The notes under the pieces were generated by a model. The model was given only the letters and a program-made list of their open reading frames with translations, had not been told where the DNA came from and searched no databases. A stretch of 64,000 nucleotides of DNA from Tenacibaculum jejuense (lineage in GTDB: Bacteria; Bacteroidota; Bacteroidia; Flavobacteriales; Flavobacteriaceae): contig NZ_LT899436.1 of NCBI RefSeq assembly GCF_900198195.1, positions 372,001 to 436,000 of the forward strand. Direction: 5' to 3'. A program made the translations under genes and the position numbers. This document shows, one piece after another, positions 8,201-16,251 of this stretch (position 1 is the stretch's first letter; every line of letters begins with the position of its first letter).

Positions 8201-8830
8201 TTATTTAATTTTATCAATTATTACTAAATTCAAATCAGTCAATCTTTTGTTGATTTCATTAGCTTTTTCTTTAATCCCTTTTGAAGTAAATTCTAAATTT
8301 TCGAAAAGCAATTTGTTCGGTTCAACAATTATTTCAGTCCAAGAACTTTTACTTTCAGAAGATTCAATGTTCTTTGCTTTTAGCTTTCCATTTTCAAATT
8401 CAAAAGTTCCTTTTTGGTTTTGCCAAACAGTTGTTAATTTGCATTTTTCAGATGCAAAATTAATGGTTGCCATTCCTAAACTACAAAATTCTTGACCAAC
8501 AGCTAAATGCTTTTTCAGATTCGAACAAGCACCGATTTTTGTCATTATTATTTCTGCGTTTGTCAGGTCTTCATATCTCACAGAAAGTGGCATTCCTGCG
8601 TTGTATTTAAGGGAAAAGGAATTTTTCCAAATAGTCAATTCTATTTCATTACAATTTCCATCAAAATATTCATCGAAAGCGTGACATAAAACCTCAAAAG
8701 GTAGAGAATCAAGTGAGTTTTCTGAAAAACACTTTTCAAAATACATTTTAGGTCTCATTCTGACGTGTTCTCCAGCTTCAAGAGCTTGAATGTTATCTTC
8801 TGTATATTTCTTTTTCATGGTGCTCTTCAA
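8201..8830 (-). CDS. Stand-alone GyrB/ParE-type ATPase domain, degenerate
   Basis: 209 residues aligning along the whole N-terminal GHKL domain of GyrB/ParE and nothing else. Seen: NIQALEAGEHVRMRPKMYF (GyrB VLxGLxAVRxRPGMYIG), FEVLCHAFDEYFDGNCNEI (EVVDNAIDEALAGHCKEI), YNAGMPL (DDGRGIP), AEIIMTKIGA (AEVIMTVLHA) and SLGMATINFASE (HGVGVSVVNALS). The catalytic Glu is kept (about residue 46). The Mg-binding Asn is His (about 50), the adenine-binding Asp is Asn (about 77) and the GLHGVG lid is broken. ATP hydrolysis is therefore doubtful. It may be a gyrase or topoisomerase IV decoy or modulator (inference). A second Met is at codon 5. Confidence 0.8.
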   Translation of the reverse strand: MKSTMKKKYTEDNIQALEAGEHVRMRPKMYFEKCFSENSLDSLPFEVLCHAFDEYFDGNCNEIELTIWKNSFSLKYNAGMPLSVRYEDLTNAEIIMTKIGACSNLKKHLAVGQEFCSLGMATINFASEKCKLTTVWQNQKGTFEFENGKLKAKNIESSESKSSWTEIIVEPNKLLFENLEFTSKGIKEKANEINKRLTDLNLVIIDKIK

Positions 8831-8838
8831 TTACTCAC

Positions 8839-9027
8839 AACGGTGAATATATGCATTCGTGCGAGCGGAAATTCAGGGAATTTCTGGTGGAGCACGAGTG
8901 CATATCTTTTTGTTTGACGCTAACTTAATTCAAACCAGCGACTAATCAAAATTATATGCACGGCTTAGCAAAAAGAAACCATACATTCGCTCAAAAATAT
9001 TACCCCGCATGATGCATATATAGTGTT
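8839..9027 (-). repeat. attC-like site J (family 3, 189 bp)
   Basis: 189 bp: AACGGTGAATATATGCATTC to GATGCATATATAGTGTT. The outer arms GAATATATGCATTCGTGCGAG and CGCATGATGCATATATAG pair. The centre holds further pairing pieces (GAAATTC / GAATTTC, GAGTGCATATCTTTTTGTTT). Almost identical to site T (16252-16440) over the full length. Confidence 0.88.
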
Positions 9028-9093
9028 GTAAAACGTTTTTCTACCAATTGTCTATATCTATTGTATCTAATCATCTTTAGGTAATCCATAGTG

Positions 9094-9342
9094 TTAGATT
9101 AGTACGTCTTCTTTAAACTCAAGTCCTTTAGGGTTAATGATCTCAAATCAATATTGATCTACTTTTTTGACTTTATTATAGAATTCATTATTTAATTCAT
9201 TTACGGGAGAGATAGTAGATATAAATCCTAAACTACTAGCCATTAAAACACCACTATTATGTCTTAATGTATTATCAATTTCTATTCTATATTTAATCAA
9301 ATGATTATAAAAAGGGTAAATTGTAAAACGTTTATTGTTAGT
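9094..9342 (-). pseudogene. Degraded ORF remnant
   Basis: A minus-strand frame open from just after a TAA (about 9343) reads FTIYPFYNHLIKYRIEIDNT, then MASSLGFISTISPVNELNNE, then a TGA at 9148-9150, then FEIINPKGLEFKEDVLI and TAA at 9094-9096. The composition is protein-like on both sides of the TGA. No start codon is obvious at the 5' side. It is probably the remains of a second gene in this cassette. The family is unknown. Confidence 0.4.
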
Positions 9343-9349
9343 GAATTAT

Positions 9350-9900
9350 TTAATTCTTGATTTTACCAAAAAGAGCTAGGTTTATTTGTGGCCGTATTTT
9401 ATTGCTCACTATTTTTTCTTTAAAAGTTTTTTCTATCAAACGTTTTATAGTAATTCTTTCTTTTTTAGGGTGATATCCGAAAAAATGTTTGTAAATATCC
9501 CCTTCTAAAATCTTTAAATTTATAGGCTTGTATACTACTCTTATTTCTTCGTTATCACATAATGTAGAATCTGTATCTAATGTATATTTTTTTTATTTCC
9601 TTTTTTTATTAAAACGAAATCATCTCTATTTATATTTCTAACAGAATTACATTTAGATTTATAAACGATACAGTTACCTCCTTCATTCAACGACTCACTC
9701 ATAAGCCCAAAGGTATAGATCGGAACATTTATACAGTCTATCTTTTCAGGTAAAAAAAGCATAATGTCTTTTTTAGAATTATTATGTATTATAATATCAT
9801 ATTCAGTTTTTTCAATCTTAATTAATTCAATAAACACATCAGATTGAGCGTATGAAAAATCAAAGACAAATACTATTAAAATGAAAACTATTTTATGCAT
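9350..9900 (-). pseudogene. Secreted cassette protein with a frameshift at an A8 run
   Basis: The frame from ATG 9898-9900 encodes a signal peptide (MHKIVFILIVFVFDFSYA) and a beta-rich protein, then stops at 9577 shortly after a run of eight A (minus strand, about 9589-9596). Adding one base there joins it to a second open frame (YTLDTDSTLCDNEEIRVVYK onward) ending at TAA 9350-9352. The joined product would be about 183 residues. A one-base deletion in the homopolymer, a sequencing error or slippage-based switching are all possible. The family is unknown. Confidence 0.6.
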
Positions 9901-9911
9901 AAATGTTTTAC

Positions 9912-10036
9912 AACGGTCTCGTATAACCGTCGGTTACGGGTTAAATTAGCGATTATTTTGGATTAGTACTGAAGTTAGTAATTCCGAGTGGATTCGGACG
10001 TAGTCGAATCCGCCGTAATTGCGGTTATACATTGTT
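9912..10036 (-). repeat. attC-like site K (family 2)
   Basis: 125 bp, AACGGTCTCGTATAACCGTC to GCGGTTATACATTGTT. Stem-loop GGATTCG-GACGTAGT-CGAATCC inside. Nearly identical to L, N and P. Confidence 0.92.
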
Positions 10037-10045
10037 AGCATACGT

Positions 10046-10375
10046 TTATTTCATAATCAAGAAATCTCCTGACATTGGTCTCAATTCAGCATTATTAAGT
10101 TTAACTTCAGTCCAATATTTTTTATCATCAGATTCGTGATCTTCTATTAATCGATATTCAGAAGATGGTGTTTTCGTAATTTGTTCAGGAATAGTAATTA
10201 TATTCAAGTTTGGGTCTATTTGGTTTTCCATTCCCTTTTTCAGCCATTTTATTCCATTTTCAATATTCTTTTTTTCATTTATTAATTCTGAAGTGTTATT
10301 TATTCGAAGTTTTTCTATGACTTTGTTAGATTCCAGTTTTAGAAGTTGAATTATACTTTCGTAATTAATCTCCAC
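10046..10375 (-). CDS. Small cassette protein, unknown
   Basis: 109 residues. The N-terminal 50 are helical and charged (IIQLLKLESNKVIEKLRI), followed by a short proline-containing link and a C-terminal end like MSGDFLIMK. The start appears to be GTG at 10373-10375, as no ATG lies between it and site L. I cannot assign a family. The cassette is 487 bp, the smallest in the array that seems to carry a whole gene. Confidence 0.5.
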   Translation of the reverse strand: MEINYESIIQLLKLESNKVIEKLRINNTSELINEKKNIENGIKWLKKGMENQIDPNLNIITIPEQITKTPSSEYRLIEDHESDDKKYWTEVKLNNAELRPMSGDFLIMK

Positions 10376-10398
10376 TATGATTTGTTTTAATGTATGCC

Positions 10399-10526
10399 AA
10401 CGGTTTCGTATAACCGTCAGTTACGGTTTGTTTTGCACTAAATTTAGTAAAAAATAACTGACCTTTAGCAATTCCGAGTGGATTCGGACGTAGTCGAATC
10501 CGCCGTAATTGCGGTTATACATTGTT
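10399..10526 (-). repeat. attC-like site L (family 2)
   Basis: 128 bp, AACGGTTTCGTATAACCGTC to GCGGTTATACATTGTT. Family-2 sequence with a slightly longer centre (AAATTTAGTAAAAAATAACTG). It supplies the stop codon of the gene at 10515-11168. Confidence 0.92.
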
Positions 10527-11168
10527 AGCAACTGGCTTTATTTTTCTTTTCTTTTTAATTCGCTTTTTCTCATACCTTTTTTCCTTGTCATTAGGATAAA
10601 GAACAATTTTATTTTTAGTAACGACAAATGGCATATCCGTAAAATAATTCGGGACTATATCGGTATCTAAATCACGAATCAGTATTTCAATTTCATTATA
10701 ATTTGGATTGTCGATTTGAATCGTCTCTTCTTGACCTAAGAAATTGTAAGTAACATTTTTTAACATTTCTGATTGAAATATTCCAAATCCTTTATCATTT
10801 GCACCAATTCCAAGTGTCTTATCATTTATCAGAATATTTACATATCCTAAAGCTCCATCTTTGTCTGAAACCTGTATTTTAATTTTTCCATTCATATTCG
10901 GATTTACTTTTCCCTTGTAAGTAGTCTTTGCAATTTTTGGTTGTTCGTATGTATTTAATAGAATGGTGTCTGCGATTCCTTGTCTCCAAGTTCCCTTTCG
11001 AATGAATTCACCTCCCAAACCAGTACAAGCTTCTCTGTATTCAAATGTCTTATTCGGGTTAAGAGTTATTTCCGAACAGTAGTTTCCATATGTTCTCGGA
11101 AATTCTTTTTGTGTAGCACAAGAGGTTGTAATTAAAATTAAAACAAAAAGGATTGTTTGCGGTTTCAT
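10515..11168 (-). CDS. Cassette lipoprotein, unknown
   Basis: 217 residues with a lipoprotein signal peptide: MKPQTILFVLILITTSC has a lipobox-like ITTSC, giving Cys17 as the probable acylated residue. The body is beta-rich; the region near 95-130 (GKIKIQVSDKDGALGYVNIL) resembles a carboxypeptidase-regulatory-like beta sandwich, but weakly. The C-terminus is very basic (KKRIKKKRKIK). The final NNV and the TAA at 10515-10517 come from site L, so the coding frame runs into the recombination site. Confidence 0.7.
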   Translation of the reverse strand: MKPQTILFVLILITTSCATQKEFPRTYGNYCSEITLNPNKTFEYREACTGLGGEFIRKGTWRQGIADTILLNTYEQPKIAKTTYKGKVNPNMNGKIKIQVSDKDGALGYVNILINDKTLGIGANDKGFGIFQSEMLKNVTYNFLGQEETIQIDNPNYNEIEILIRDLDTDIVPNYFTDMPFVVTKNKIVLYPNDKEKRYEKKRIKKKRKIKPVANNV

Positions 11169-11184
11169 TTTTCAGCTTGTTGCT

Positions 11185-11306
11185 AACGTTTTGTGTATTG
11201 TTATTTGCGATTTTTAATTGTAAAGTTAATTAAAAGTGATGGACTTTTTGTTTTGCGAGATTTGTCCGAAGGATAAATCCGTAAGCAATTAATTATACAC
11301 GTTGTT
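11185..11306 (-). repeat. attC-like site M (family 1)
   Basis: 122 bp, AAC 11185-11187 to GTT 11304-11306. Family 1 with GATTTGTCCGAAGGATAAATC in the hairpin. The flanks TTGCTAAC and GTTGCCAA do not pair with each other but do pair across the neighbouring genes. Confidence 0.92.
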
Positions 11307-11871
11307 GCCAACTGTGCTTTTCATTCAGTTCACTCTCAATTATTGATTGTATTTCCTTTATTAAGATTCCTTTTGCTTGGGAAACGTTCCATTCTTTTTT
11401 TCCGTTCAATGTGATAAAGAACGGGTGACATTCCGACTCTCTAAATAAATAACACATTAATGTTTCAACATCATTCACTTTTGAATTTCCACTGTACCAA
11501 ATAAAAAGTCCGTTGTTAGTAAATCCCGAAATATATCTTTTCAGATTGTCCTTGCTCTTTTGGTAAATGTGTAAAATTTTTGGATTTTCCTTTTGCACAT
11601 AATGTTCAGCTATTTTTTGATAAAAGTCGGAAAATTCAACTCGATTTGGATGAAAAGGTGGAATTGTTGTTTCTCCTTTCCAAATTGACAATCCAGACAT
11701 TGTTGTTCCAGAAAACTCCAACCATTTTTCATCAAACCAATTATCTATTCGATTCACGAAAATATCAGTTGGATTCCAAATGTTAATTCGATTCTGAATT
11801 ATTTTTTCGCAATTGAGGATGAAATTTGGATTATCGTTATTCTTTTCTTTCAGCAGTTTCATTTTCGGCAT
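11293..11871 (-). CDS. Cassette protein, unknown
   Basis: 192 residues from the ATG at 11869-11871 (MPKMKLLKEKN). The frame extends three codons further to a TTG, but that lies at the repeat edge. It is soluble, tryptophan-rich (NRIDNWFDEKWLEF, LSIWKGETTIPPFHPNR), with no family I can name. The last codons (WQQRV) and the TAA at 11293-11295 are contributed by site M. The cassette ends GTTGCCAAC and GTTGGCAAC pair. Confidence 0.6.
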   Translation of the reverse strand: MPKMKLLKEKNNDNPNFILNCEKIIQNRINIWNPTDIFVNRIDNWFDEKWLEFSGTTMSGLSIWKGETTIPPFHPNRVEFSDFYQKIAEHYVQKENPKILHIYQKSKDNLKRYISGFTNNGLFIWYSGNSKVNDVETLMCYLFRESECHPFFITLNGKKEWNVSQAKGILIKEIQSIIESELNEKHSWQQRV

Positions 11872-11878
11872 TGTTGGC

Positions 11879-12004
11879 AACGGTTTCGTGTAACTGTCTT
11901 TTACGGGAAAAGTTAGCGATTATTTTCGGTTTAGCACAAACTTAAGAGATTTCAAGTGGATTCGGACGTAGTCGAATCCGCCGTAATTGCGGTTATACAT
12001 TGTT
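11879..12004 (-). repeat. attC-like site N (family 2)
   Basis: 126 bp, AACGGTTTCGTGTAACTGTC to GCGGTTATACATTGTT. The family-2 stem GGATTCG-GACGTAGT-CGAATCC is intact. One arm has drifted (GTGTAACTG). Confidence 0.9.
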
Positions 12005-12016
12005 GCCCACAGTATT

Positions 12017-12496
12017 TTATTCACGTTCTGATTTATAAATCCAACCATCGAGTGCAAATAATTCCGATGAATTTTTATTTGGTTTTATTATCATTTTCAA
12101 TCCGCGACTTTTCAATTCGTAATTTTTATCTATAATCACACAATCTCCGTTCAGAATTTTTTTAGAGTCATTTACTTTGACTAAATCAAGAAAAATATTT
12201 TTCAGCTCTTCAAATTCGACTTGAGTGATTTTAAATTCAGATTTTTTTCCGTCCAGTTTATCACTGTATTTAATTCGATATTCCTTTCCGTTGTTTTTCC
12301 GTTTTATAGTCAGTTTACTAATTCCGATTACGTTTGCTCTAAATCCGCCATGATTTGTGATTCGTATTTCAATTCGGTCATTAGCGAATATTTTTTCCAC
12401 ACTTTGCTTTTCAGTCGGAAGTAAATTTCCAATTGAAATTCCAACAAAACTTGTTAAAATCAGAAAGCTAAATATTAAAGGAATCGTTTTTTTCAT
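12017..12496 (-). CDS. Exported cassette protein, unknown
   Basis: 159 residues beginning with a hydrophobic N-terminus (MKKTIPLIFSFLILTSFVGI), a signal peptide or membrane anchor. The rest is beta-rich (RIEIRITNHGGFRANVIGIS) and basic. I do not recognise a family. It is the only gene in its cassette. The ends GTTGCCCACAGT and TTGTGGGCAAC pair over nine bases. Confidence 0.6.
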   Translation of the reverse strand: MKKTIPLIFSFLILTSFVGISIGNLLPTEKQSVEKIFANDRIEIRITNHGGFRANVIGISKLTIKRKNNGKEYRIKYSDKLDGKKSEFKITQVEFEELKNIFLDLVKVNDSKKILNGDCVIIDKNYELKSRGLKMIIKPNKNSSELFALDGWIYKSERE

Positions 12497-12505
12497 ATTG
12501 TGGGC

Positions 12506-12629
12506 AACGTTTCGTGTATTGTTATTTGCGATTTTTTGATTGTAAAGTTAATTAAATGGATTGAACTTTTGGTATTGCGAGATTTGTCCGAAGGAATAAA
12601 TCTGCAAGCAATTAATTATACATTTTGTT
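12506..12629 (-). repeat. attC-like site O (family 1)
   Basis: 124 bp, AACGTTTCGTGTATTG to TATACATTTTGTT. Family-1 sequence; GATTTGTCCGAAGGAATAAATC forms the inner hairpin. Confidence 0.92.
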
Positions 12630-12641
12630 GTACAATGTTTT

Positions 12642-13247
12642 TCATTTTTTATCAATCCAAATATTCAATTCATTATTAGGTATTTCGTTTTCAAATAATT
12701 TCATTAGAAATAAATTTGAACGTCTTACTTTTAAATCCTTTGGATTTTTAAATTCAATAAAATAAACTCCAGGTTCTTTAATTTCAAATGTCATTATTCT
12801 TTTAGCTCTTTCACCAAGCTCATATGATTGAATTCTCCAATTTGTAACTTTCGGTATTATTACTTCTCTACCTTTCTTATTTATTAATAAGATTGAAAAG
12901 TTACCAAGAAAAACACTCCACCCACCAAGAACGTTAATGCTATAAACTCCGACTGATAATGCGATTGCTTGATTTGAATCATGAATTCGAATTGGAAATC
13001 TAATTTCTGCATACCTCAAATTGGTATTTATTACTTTAATGTCTCTAGGGATATTATTTCTATGGAGAAATCCTGAAATCTTTTTGTCAGGTGTCAATTG
13101 CTTATAATCACTTTTAATATATGGTCTAGCTCCATCAAATGGTTCAAATTCAGTTTGTAGATATTCAATGTCTGTATTATCCAATTCACGAATAGTTCCA
13201 TCGCTTTCAACATAAACAAATTCAAACTTATCTTTTTCTTTCTGCAT
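12642..13247 (-). CDS. Cassette protein, unknown (DGARPYIK-type N-terminus)
   Basis: 201 residues, cytoplasmic. The N-terminal third (FEPFDGARPYIKSDYKQL, then ISGFLHRNNIP) has the look of a conserved domain found in many bacterial hypotheticals, but I cannot give it a name. The rest is beta-rich, with paired strands around GVYSINVLGGWSVFLGNF. ATG start at 13245-13247, 28 bp from site P. The cassette ends GTTGTACAAtG and TTGTACAAC pair. Confidence 0.6.
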   Translation of the reverse strand: MQKEKDKFEFVYVESDGTIRELDNTDIEYLQTEFEPFDGARPYIKSDYKQLTPDKKISGFLHRNNIPRDIKVINTNLRYAEIRFPIRIHDSNQAIALSVGVYSINVLGGWSVFLGNFSILLINKKGREVIIPKVTNWRIQSYELGERAKRIMTFEIKEPGVYFIEFKNPKDLKVRRSNLFLMKLFENEIPNNELNIWIDKK

Positions 13248-13274
13248 TTTTTTAGTGATTATGAAATGTTGTAC

Positions 13275-13399
13275 AACGGTCTCGTATAACCGTCAGTTAC
13301 GGTTTTAAAGTTAATAATTTTCGGTTTAGCAAAGACTTTAGCAATTCCGAGTGGATTCGGACGTAGTCGAATCCGCCGTAATTGCGGTTATACATTGTT
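13275..13399 (-). repeat. attC-like site P (family 2)
   Basis: 125 bp, AACGGTCTCGTATAACCGTC to GCGGTTATACATTGTT. The arms CGTATAACCGTCAGTTACGG and CCGTAATTGCGGTTATAC pair with a few mismatches. Confidence 0.93.
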
Positions 13400-13411
13400 G
13401 TGTAACGTTTT

Positions 13412-13645
13412 TTATTTAAAGAACGGAATTATTTTCGTGTCAACGACTGTTTGATAATCTTTAGCTTTACATTTAAATGTTTTTGCGTCATTCCACTGTT
13501 CCACACTAATTCTATTCCAAAAGAACGAGATTACAATATCATCCGTTCCATCAACAATGTCAACGTGAGCAACTAAATCCGAATATTTAGGTCTTAACAC
13601 TTCAATTAATTCATTCGCTTTTTGTTCCGCTTCTTGTTGCTTCAT
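13412..13645 (-). CDS. Small partner of the DUF4160 protein
   Basis: 77 residues, soluble, unrecognised (KANELIEVLRPKYSDLVAHV, then SFFWNRISVEQWNDAKTF). Its ATG overlaps the stop of the upstream DUF4160 gene (13642-13645, an ATGA junction), so the two are translated together. DUF4160 genes are often paired with small DUF2442 proteins in toxin-antitoxin-like modules. This one does not clearly look like DUF2442, but it takes the same position. The pair is carried as one cassette between sites P and Q. Confidence 0.65.
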   Translation of the reverse strand: MKQQEAEQKANELIEVLRPKYSDLVAHVDIVDGTDDIVISFFWNRISVEQWNDAKTFKCKAKDYQTVVDTKIIPFFK

Positions 13646-13995
13646 GTATTTTTATTTTTCTTATTCCAAATCTTTTCCATAACCATTTTGGTTTTCGGGC
13701 TTTCATAAAAAGCTCTGATTCTTTTTAAATCTTTACTTTTCATTTCGCCGCTTAATAACTCACCATTTTCGATTAAAAATTTGGCATTAATCTTATAATC
13801 GTTTGAAATTACGTGAAAATGAGGTGGATTATGGTCGTTTGAGTATATAATTATTTTCAAATTCTTAATTGTCGTAATCCGTTCTTTAAAATTGTAATCA
13901 GAATTCTGAAGTAAAAAATCAATTTCCGTTTCACTTAATTCCATATAATTTAGAAGTAAATCTGCTAAAATTTTTTCAAGAGTATTTTCGGACAT
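13642..13995 (-). CDS. DUF4160 domain protein
   Basis: 117 residues. The core (KIIIYSNDHNPPHFHV near residue 50, then INAKFLIENGELLSGEM and RIRAFYESPKT) is the DUF4160 signature, with the HNPPHFHV motif fully conserved. An N-terminal helical extension of about 40 residues precedes it. DUF4160 proteins are small cytoplasmic proteins usually encoded with a DUF2442 or similar partner and suspected to be toxin-antitoxin components. A 4-bp overlap with the next gene supports a two-gene operon inside one cassette. Confidence 0.85.
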   Translation of the reverse strand: MSENTLEKILADLLLNYMELSETEIDFLLQNSDYNFKERITTIKNLKIIIYSNDHNPPHFHVISNDYKINAKFLIENGELLSGEMKSKDLKRIRAFYESPKTKMVMEKIWNKKNKNT

Positions 13996-14017
13996 ACGGT
14001 TTTTTCAAATGTTGCAC

Positions 14018-14140
14018 AACGTTTCGTGTATTGTTATTTGCGCTTTTTGATTGTAAAGTTAATTAAAAGGTTGTGAACTTTTGGTTTTGCGAGATTTGTC
14101 CGAAGGAAAAATCCGTAAGCAATTAATAATACATTTTGTT
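14018..14140 (-). repeat. attC-like site Q (family 1)
   Basis: 123 bp, AACGTTTCGTGTATTG to AATACATTTTGTT. The inner hairpin is reduced (GATTTGTCCGAAGGAAAAATC). Confidence 0.91.
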
Positions 14141-14168
14141 GGCTACCGTTTTTATTCTCTAATCTAAT

Positions 14169-14888
14169 TTATAATACAAATTCTATAATAATTAATTGCC
14201 TTACTAATTCATTATTCAAATTTCCTTTTTCCTTAATCAAGTTGAAAACTTCTCTTTTACCAAAACCTATTATTATTTTTGTACTATAAAATAGTTCATA
14301 GAACTCATTTAATTCTCTAATACTTCCTATTGCTTGGATATATTTTCCATCATAAAGGTTTCTATATCTTAAATTCATTGTTTTATTAATTAATGAATCG
14401 ATATTAGTTGTAGAATCAATATGAACATAATGTCTTTCGTAGTCATAAACTATTTTATTAGCCTCACTAAAAAATAAATTCTTTTTTCTTAATTTAATAT
14501 ATGGTTTATTTACATCAAGAAATAATAAAGAATCTTCTTCCACCTTATCGTATGTGCTGTTTTTTAAAACCCAAACTGAATCTGGGTGATAATATATTTC
14601 CTTTTTTAAGTTACTATGATTAAAATCATCTATATTTTTTTTAGGTAAAAAGTATGGTAAATCTTTAAATTCCCCTTTTTCATAATCAATTAAGAATTTT
14701 TTATAGGACTGAGTCAATTCAGAATTAGGATAATGATTTTTCAGGAAATTATTTTCGAAGTTTTTAGTGAGTAATTTTAGAGTTTTACCATTTTCTTTTC
14801 CTAAGACCCTGTTAAATTCAAAAATAGCTTTGTTTTGAGTGCAACTAATAGTCAAAAGAAAAATAATAAGGATATTGATTAATTTCAT
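14169..14888 (-). CDS. Cassette lipoprotein; paralog of 23408-24076
   Basis: 239 residues. MKLINILIIFLLTISC is a lipoprotein signal peptide with the acylated Cys at 16. The first 70 residues share a clear pattern with the protein at 23408-24076: FxRxxGKxN, L.LLxxxFExNFLKxxYP, then SYKKFLxD. The rest is more divergent. The family is unknown to me. The two copies sit in separate cassettes with different attC families (1 and 4), so they were probably captured independently and did not arise by tandem duplication. Confidence 0.65.
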   Translation of the reverse strand: MKLINILIIFLLTISCTQNKAIFEFNRVLGKENGKTLKLLTKNFENNFLKNHYPNSELTQSYKKFLIDYEKGEFKDLPYFLPKKNIDDFNHSNLKKEIYYHPDSVWVLKNSTYDKVEEDSLLFLDVNKPYIKLRKKNLFFSEANKIVYDYERHYVHIDSTTNIDSLINKTMNLRYRNLYDGKYIQAIGSIRELNEFYELFYSTKIIIGFGKREVFNLIKEKGNLNNELVRQLIIIEFVL

Positions 14889-14908
14889 TGTTTTGTTATA
14901 TGGTTGCC

Positions 14909-15033
14909 AACGTTTTGTGTATTGTTATTTGCGATTTTTTTGTTGTAAAGTTAATTAAAAGTGATGGACTTTTGGTTTTGCGAGATTTAGTCCGAAGGAT
15001 TAAATCCGCAAGCAATTAACTATACATTTTGTT
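14909..15033 (-). repeat. attC-like site R (family 1)
   Basis: 125 bp, AAC 14909-14911 to GTT 15031-15033. Full family-1 sequence with the GATTTAGTCCGAAGGATTAAATC hairpin intact. Confidence 0.93.
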
Positions 15034-15036
15034 GTG

Positions 15037-15588
15037 CTACGTTATTTTTTTTAGAAGTTTTTCGTAACTATATTTAATTTTCTTTCTTCTATTTTTTCCT
15101 TTTATATAGCCTTTAACCTCGTTCGTTTCAGGTAAGTATTCTAGCCACTTTTCCGAACATCCACCAATAGCATAATCATTTTCGTCTTCATTAGGTTGAC
15201 TGTACTCAGTTTTTTGAGTTTTGTAAATTCCGAAAATATAGACTTTGTTAATTTTAAATAGATGAATGCTTTCTCGACAATCAACTCCATTACTTCCATA
15301 AATTTCAAAAGTTTTGCGTTCTTCTTGTCCTTTTATTAACTGAATAACTTCAACTTTTATTGATTGATAATATTCTTTGTCGGTTTTGATTAAATAATCT
15401 CCAAAACTCTCCTTACTACTTAAGGTTTTTCCATCTTCAAAATGCCAAAATTTTTCAATAACTTTAGCTTTAATTATTGCTTCAGAATATTTAGAAGATT
15501 TTATAAAATTCCCACCCCATTTACAACTACAAGCAAAAGTCGAGCTTGAAATCATGAATAAAATTATTATTAGAATCTGTTTTTTCAT
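15037..15588 (-). CDS. Exported NTR/TIMP-like cassette protein
   Basis: 183 residues from the ATG at 15586-15588 (MKKQILIIILFMISSSTFAC). A longer frame runs upstream through site S but would be encoded by the repeat, so I reject it. The signal peptide is followed directly by CSCKW, and the mature start with CxC then KYSEAIIKAKVIEKF resembles the netrin/TIMP-like (NTR) fold found in small bacterial secreted proteins. It may be a periplasmic or surface protein. The family call is tentative. The TAG stop is 4 bp from site R. Confidence 0.6.
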   Translation of the reverse strand: MKKQILIIILFMISSSTFACSCKWGGNFIKSSKYSEAIIKAKVIEKFWHFEDGKTLSSKESFGDYLIKTDKEYYQSIKVEVIQLIKGQEERKTFEIYGSNGVDCRESIHLFKINKVYIFGIYKTQKTEYSQPNEDENDYAIGGCSEKWLEYLPETNEVKGYIKGKNRRKKIKYSYEKLLKKIT

Positions 15589-15598
15589 AATGTTGCAC

Positions 15599-15723
15599 AA
15601 CGTATTTGTGTATGATTTTTTGCGGGAAAGGACGCTAGTCGTTTTCCATTGTTTCGGAAAGATAATTAATAAGATTGGATTTCCGTTGAGGAAATTCAGC
15701 CGCAATTAATTATACACCTTGTT
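15599..15723 (-). repeat. attC-like site S (family 6)
   Basis: 125 bp, AACGTATTTGTGTATGATTTTTTGCGG to CCGCAATTAATTATACACCTTGTT. The outer arms are like family 1, but the inside differs (GGAAAGGACGCTAGTCG, TTTCCGTTGAGGAAAT). Close to site X (24097). Confidence 0.9.
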
Positions 15724-15731
15724 GCCCTTAG

Positions 15732-16241
15732 TTATTTTTTTGATTCAACTTTTGTTTCTAAATAAATCTGTTTTCCGACTTCGAAAACTAAAATATTAGT
15801 CAATTCCAAGTCCTCTAGATTATCGCAACATATTCCATATTTATGCTTTTGGGTATATATTTCAGAATAGACTTTGCTTAATTCAATTGTCAGGTCTTTT
15901 TTGTTAAATCCATTTTTATTTTCTATTTCATATCCAATTATTTTATTTAATGGAAAGTCGATAATTAGGATAGCTTTAGTACTGTCAGTTACAATTTGAT
16001 TTGCTCCATACAGTTTTTCTAATTCAGGTATTTTTATGTTTATTCCACCAACGCCACCTTTTTCACGAATGTATCTTTTTCCATTCTCACCCTCAATTTG
16101 AAATGGATTTGCGGACTTTATCATTCCTCCAAACATTAAGTCAGGTTTCTCAACATCAAAAAATCTTTCCGAAATAGTTTTTTTAGCACAACTAACTACT
16201 AATGAAGTAATAAATAAAATAAGCAAACAGGTCTTTTTCAT
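15732..16241 (-). CDS. Cassette lipoprotein, unknown
   Basis: 169 residues from the ATG at 16239-16241. The signal peptide MKKTCLLILFITSLVVSC ends in a lipobox with Cys18. A longer frame upstream is encoded by site T and is rejected. The mature part is beta-rich with a glycine pair motif (RYIREKGGVGGINIKIPELE) and two Cys near the C-terminus (YGICCDNLEDLEL). No family recognised. Probably an outer- or inner-membrane lipoprotein. The ends GTTGCCCTTA and TTATGGGCAAC pair with one mismatch. Confidence 0.65.
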   Translation of the reverse strand: MKKTCLLILFITSLVVSCAKKTISERFFDVEKPDLMFGGMIKSANPFQIEGENGKRYIREKGGVGGINIKIPELEKLYGANQIVTDSTKAILIIDFPLNKIIGYEIENKNGFNKKDLTIELSKVYSEIYTQKHKYGICCDNLEDLELTNILVFEVGKQIYLETKVESKK

Positions 16242-16251
16242 AATTATGGGC

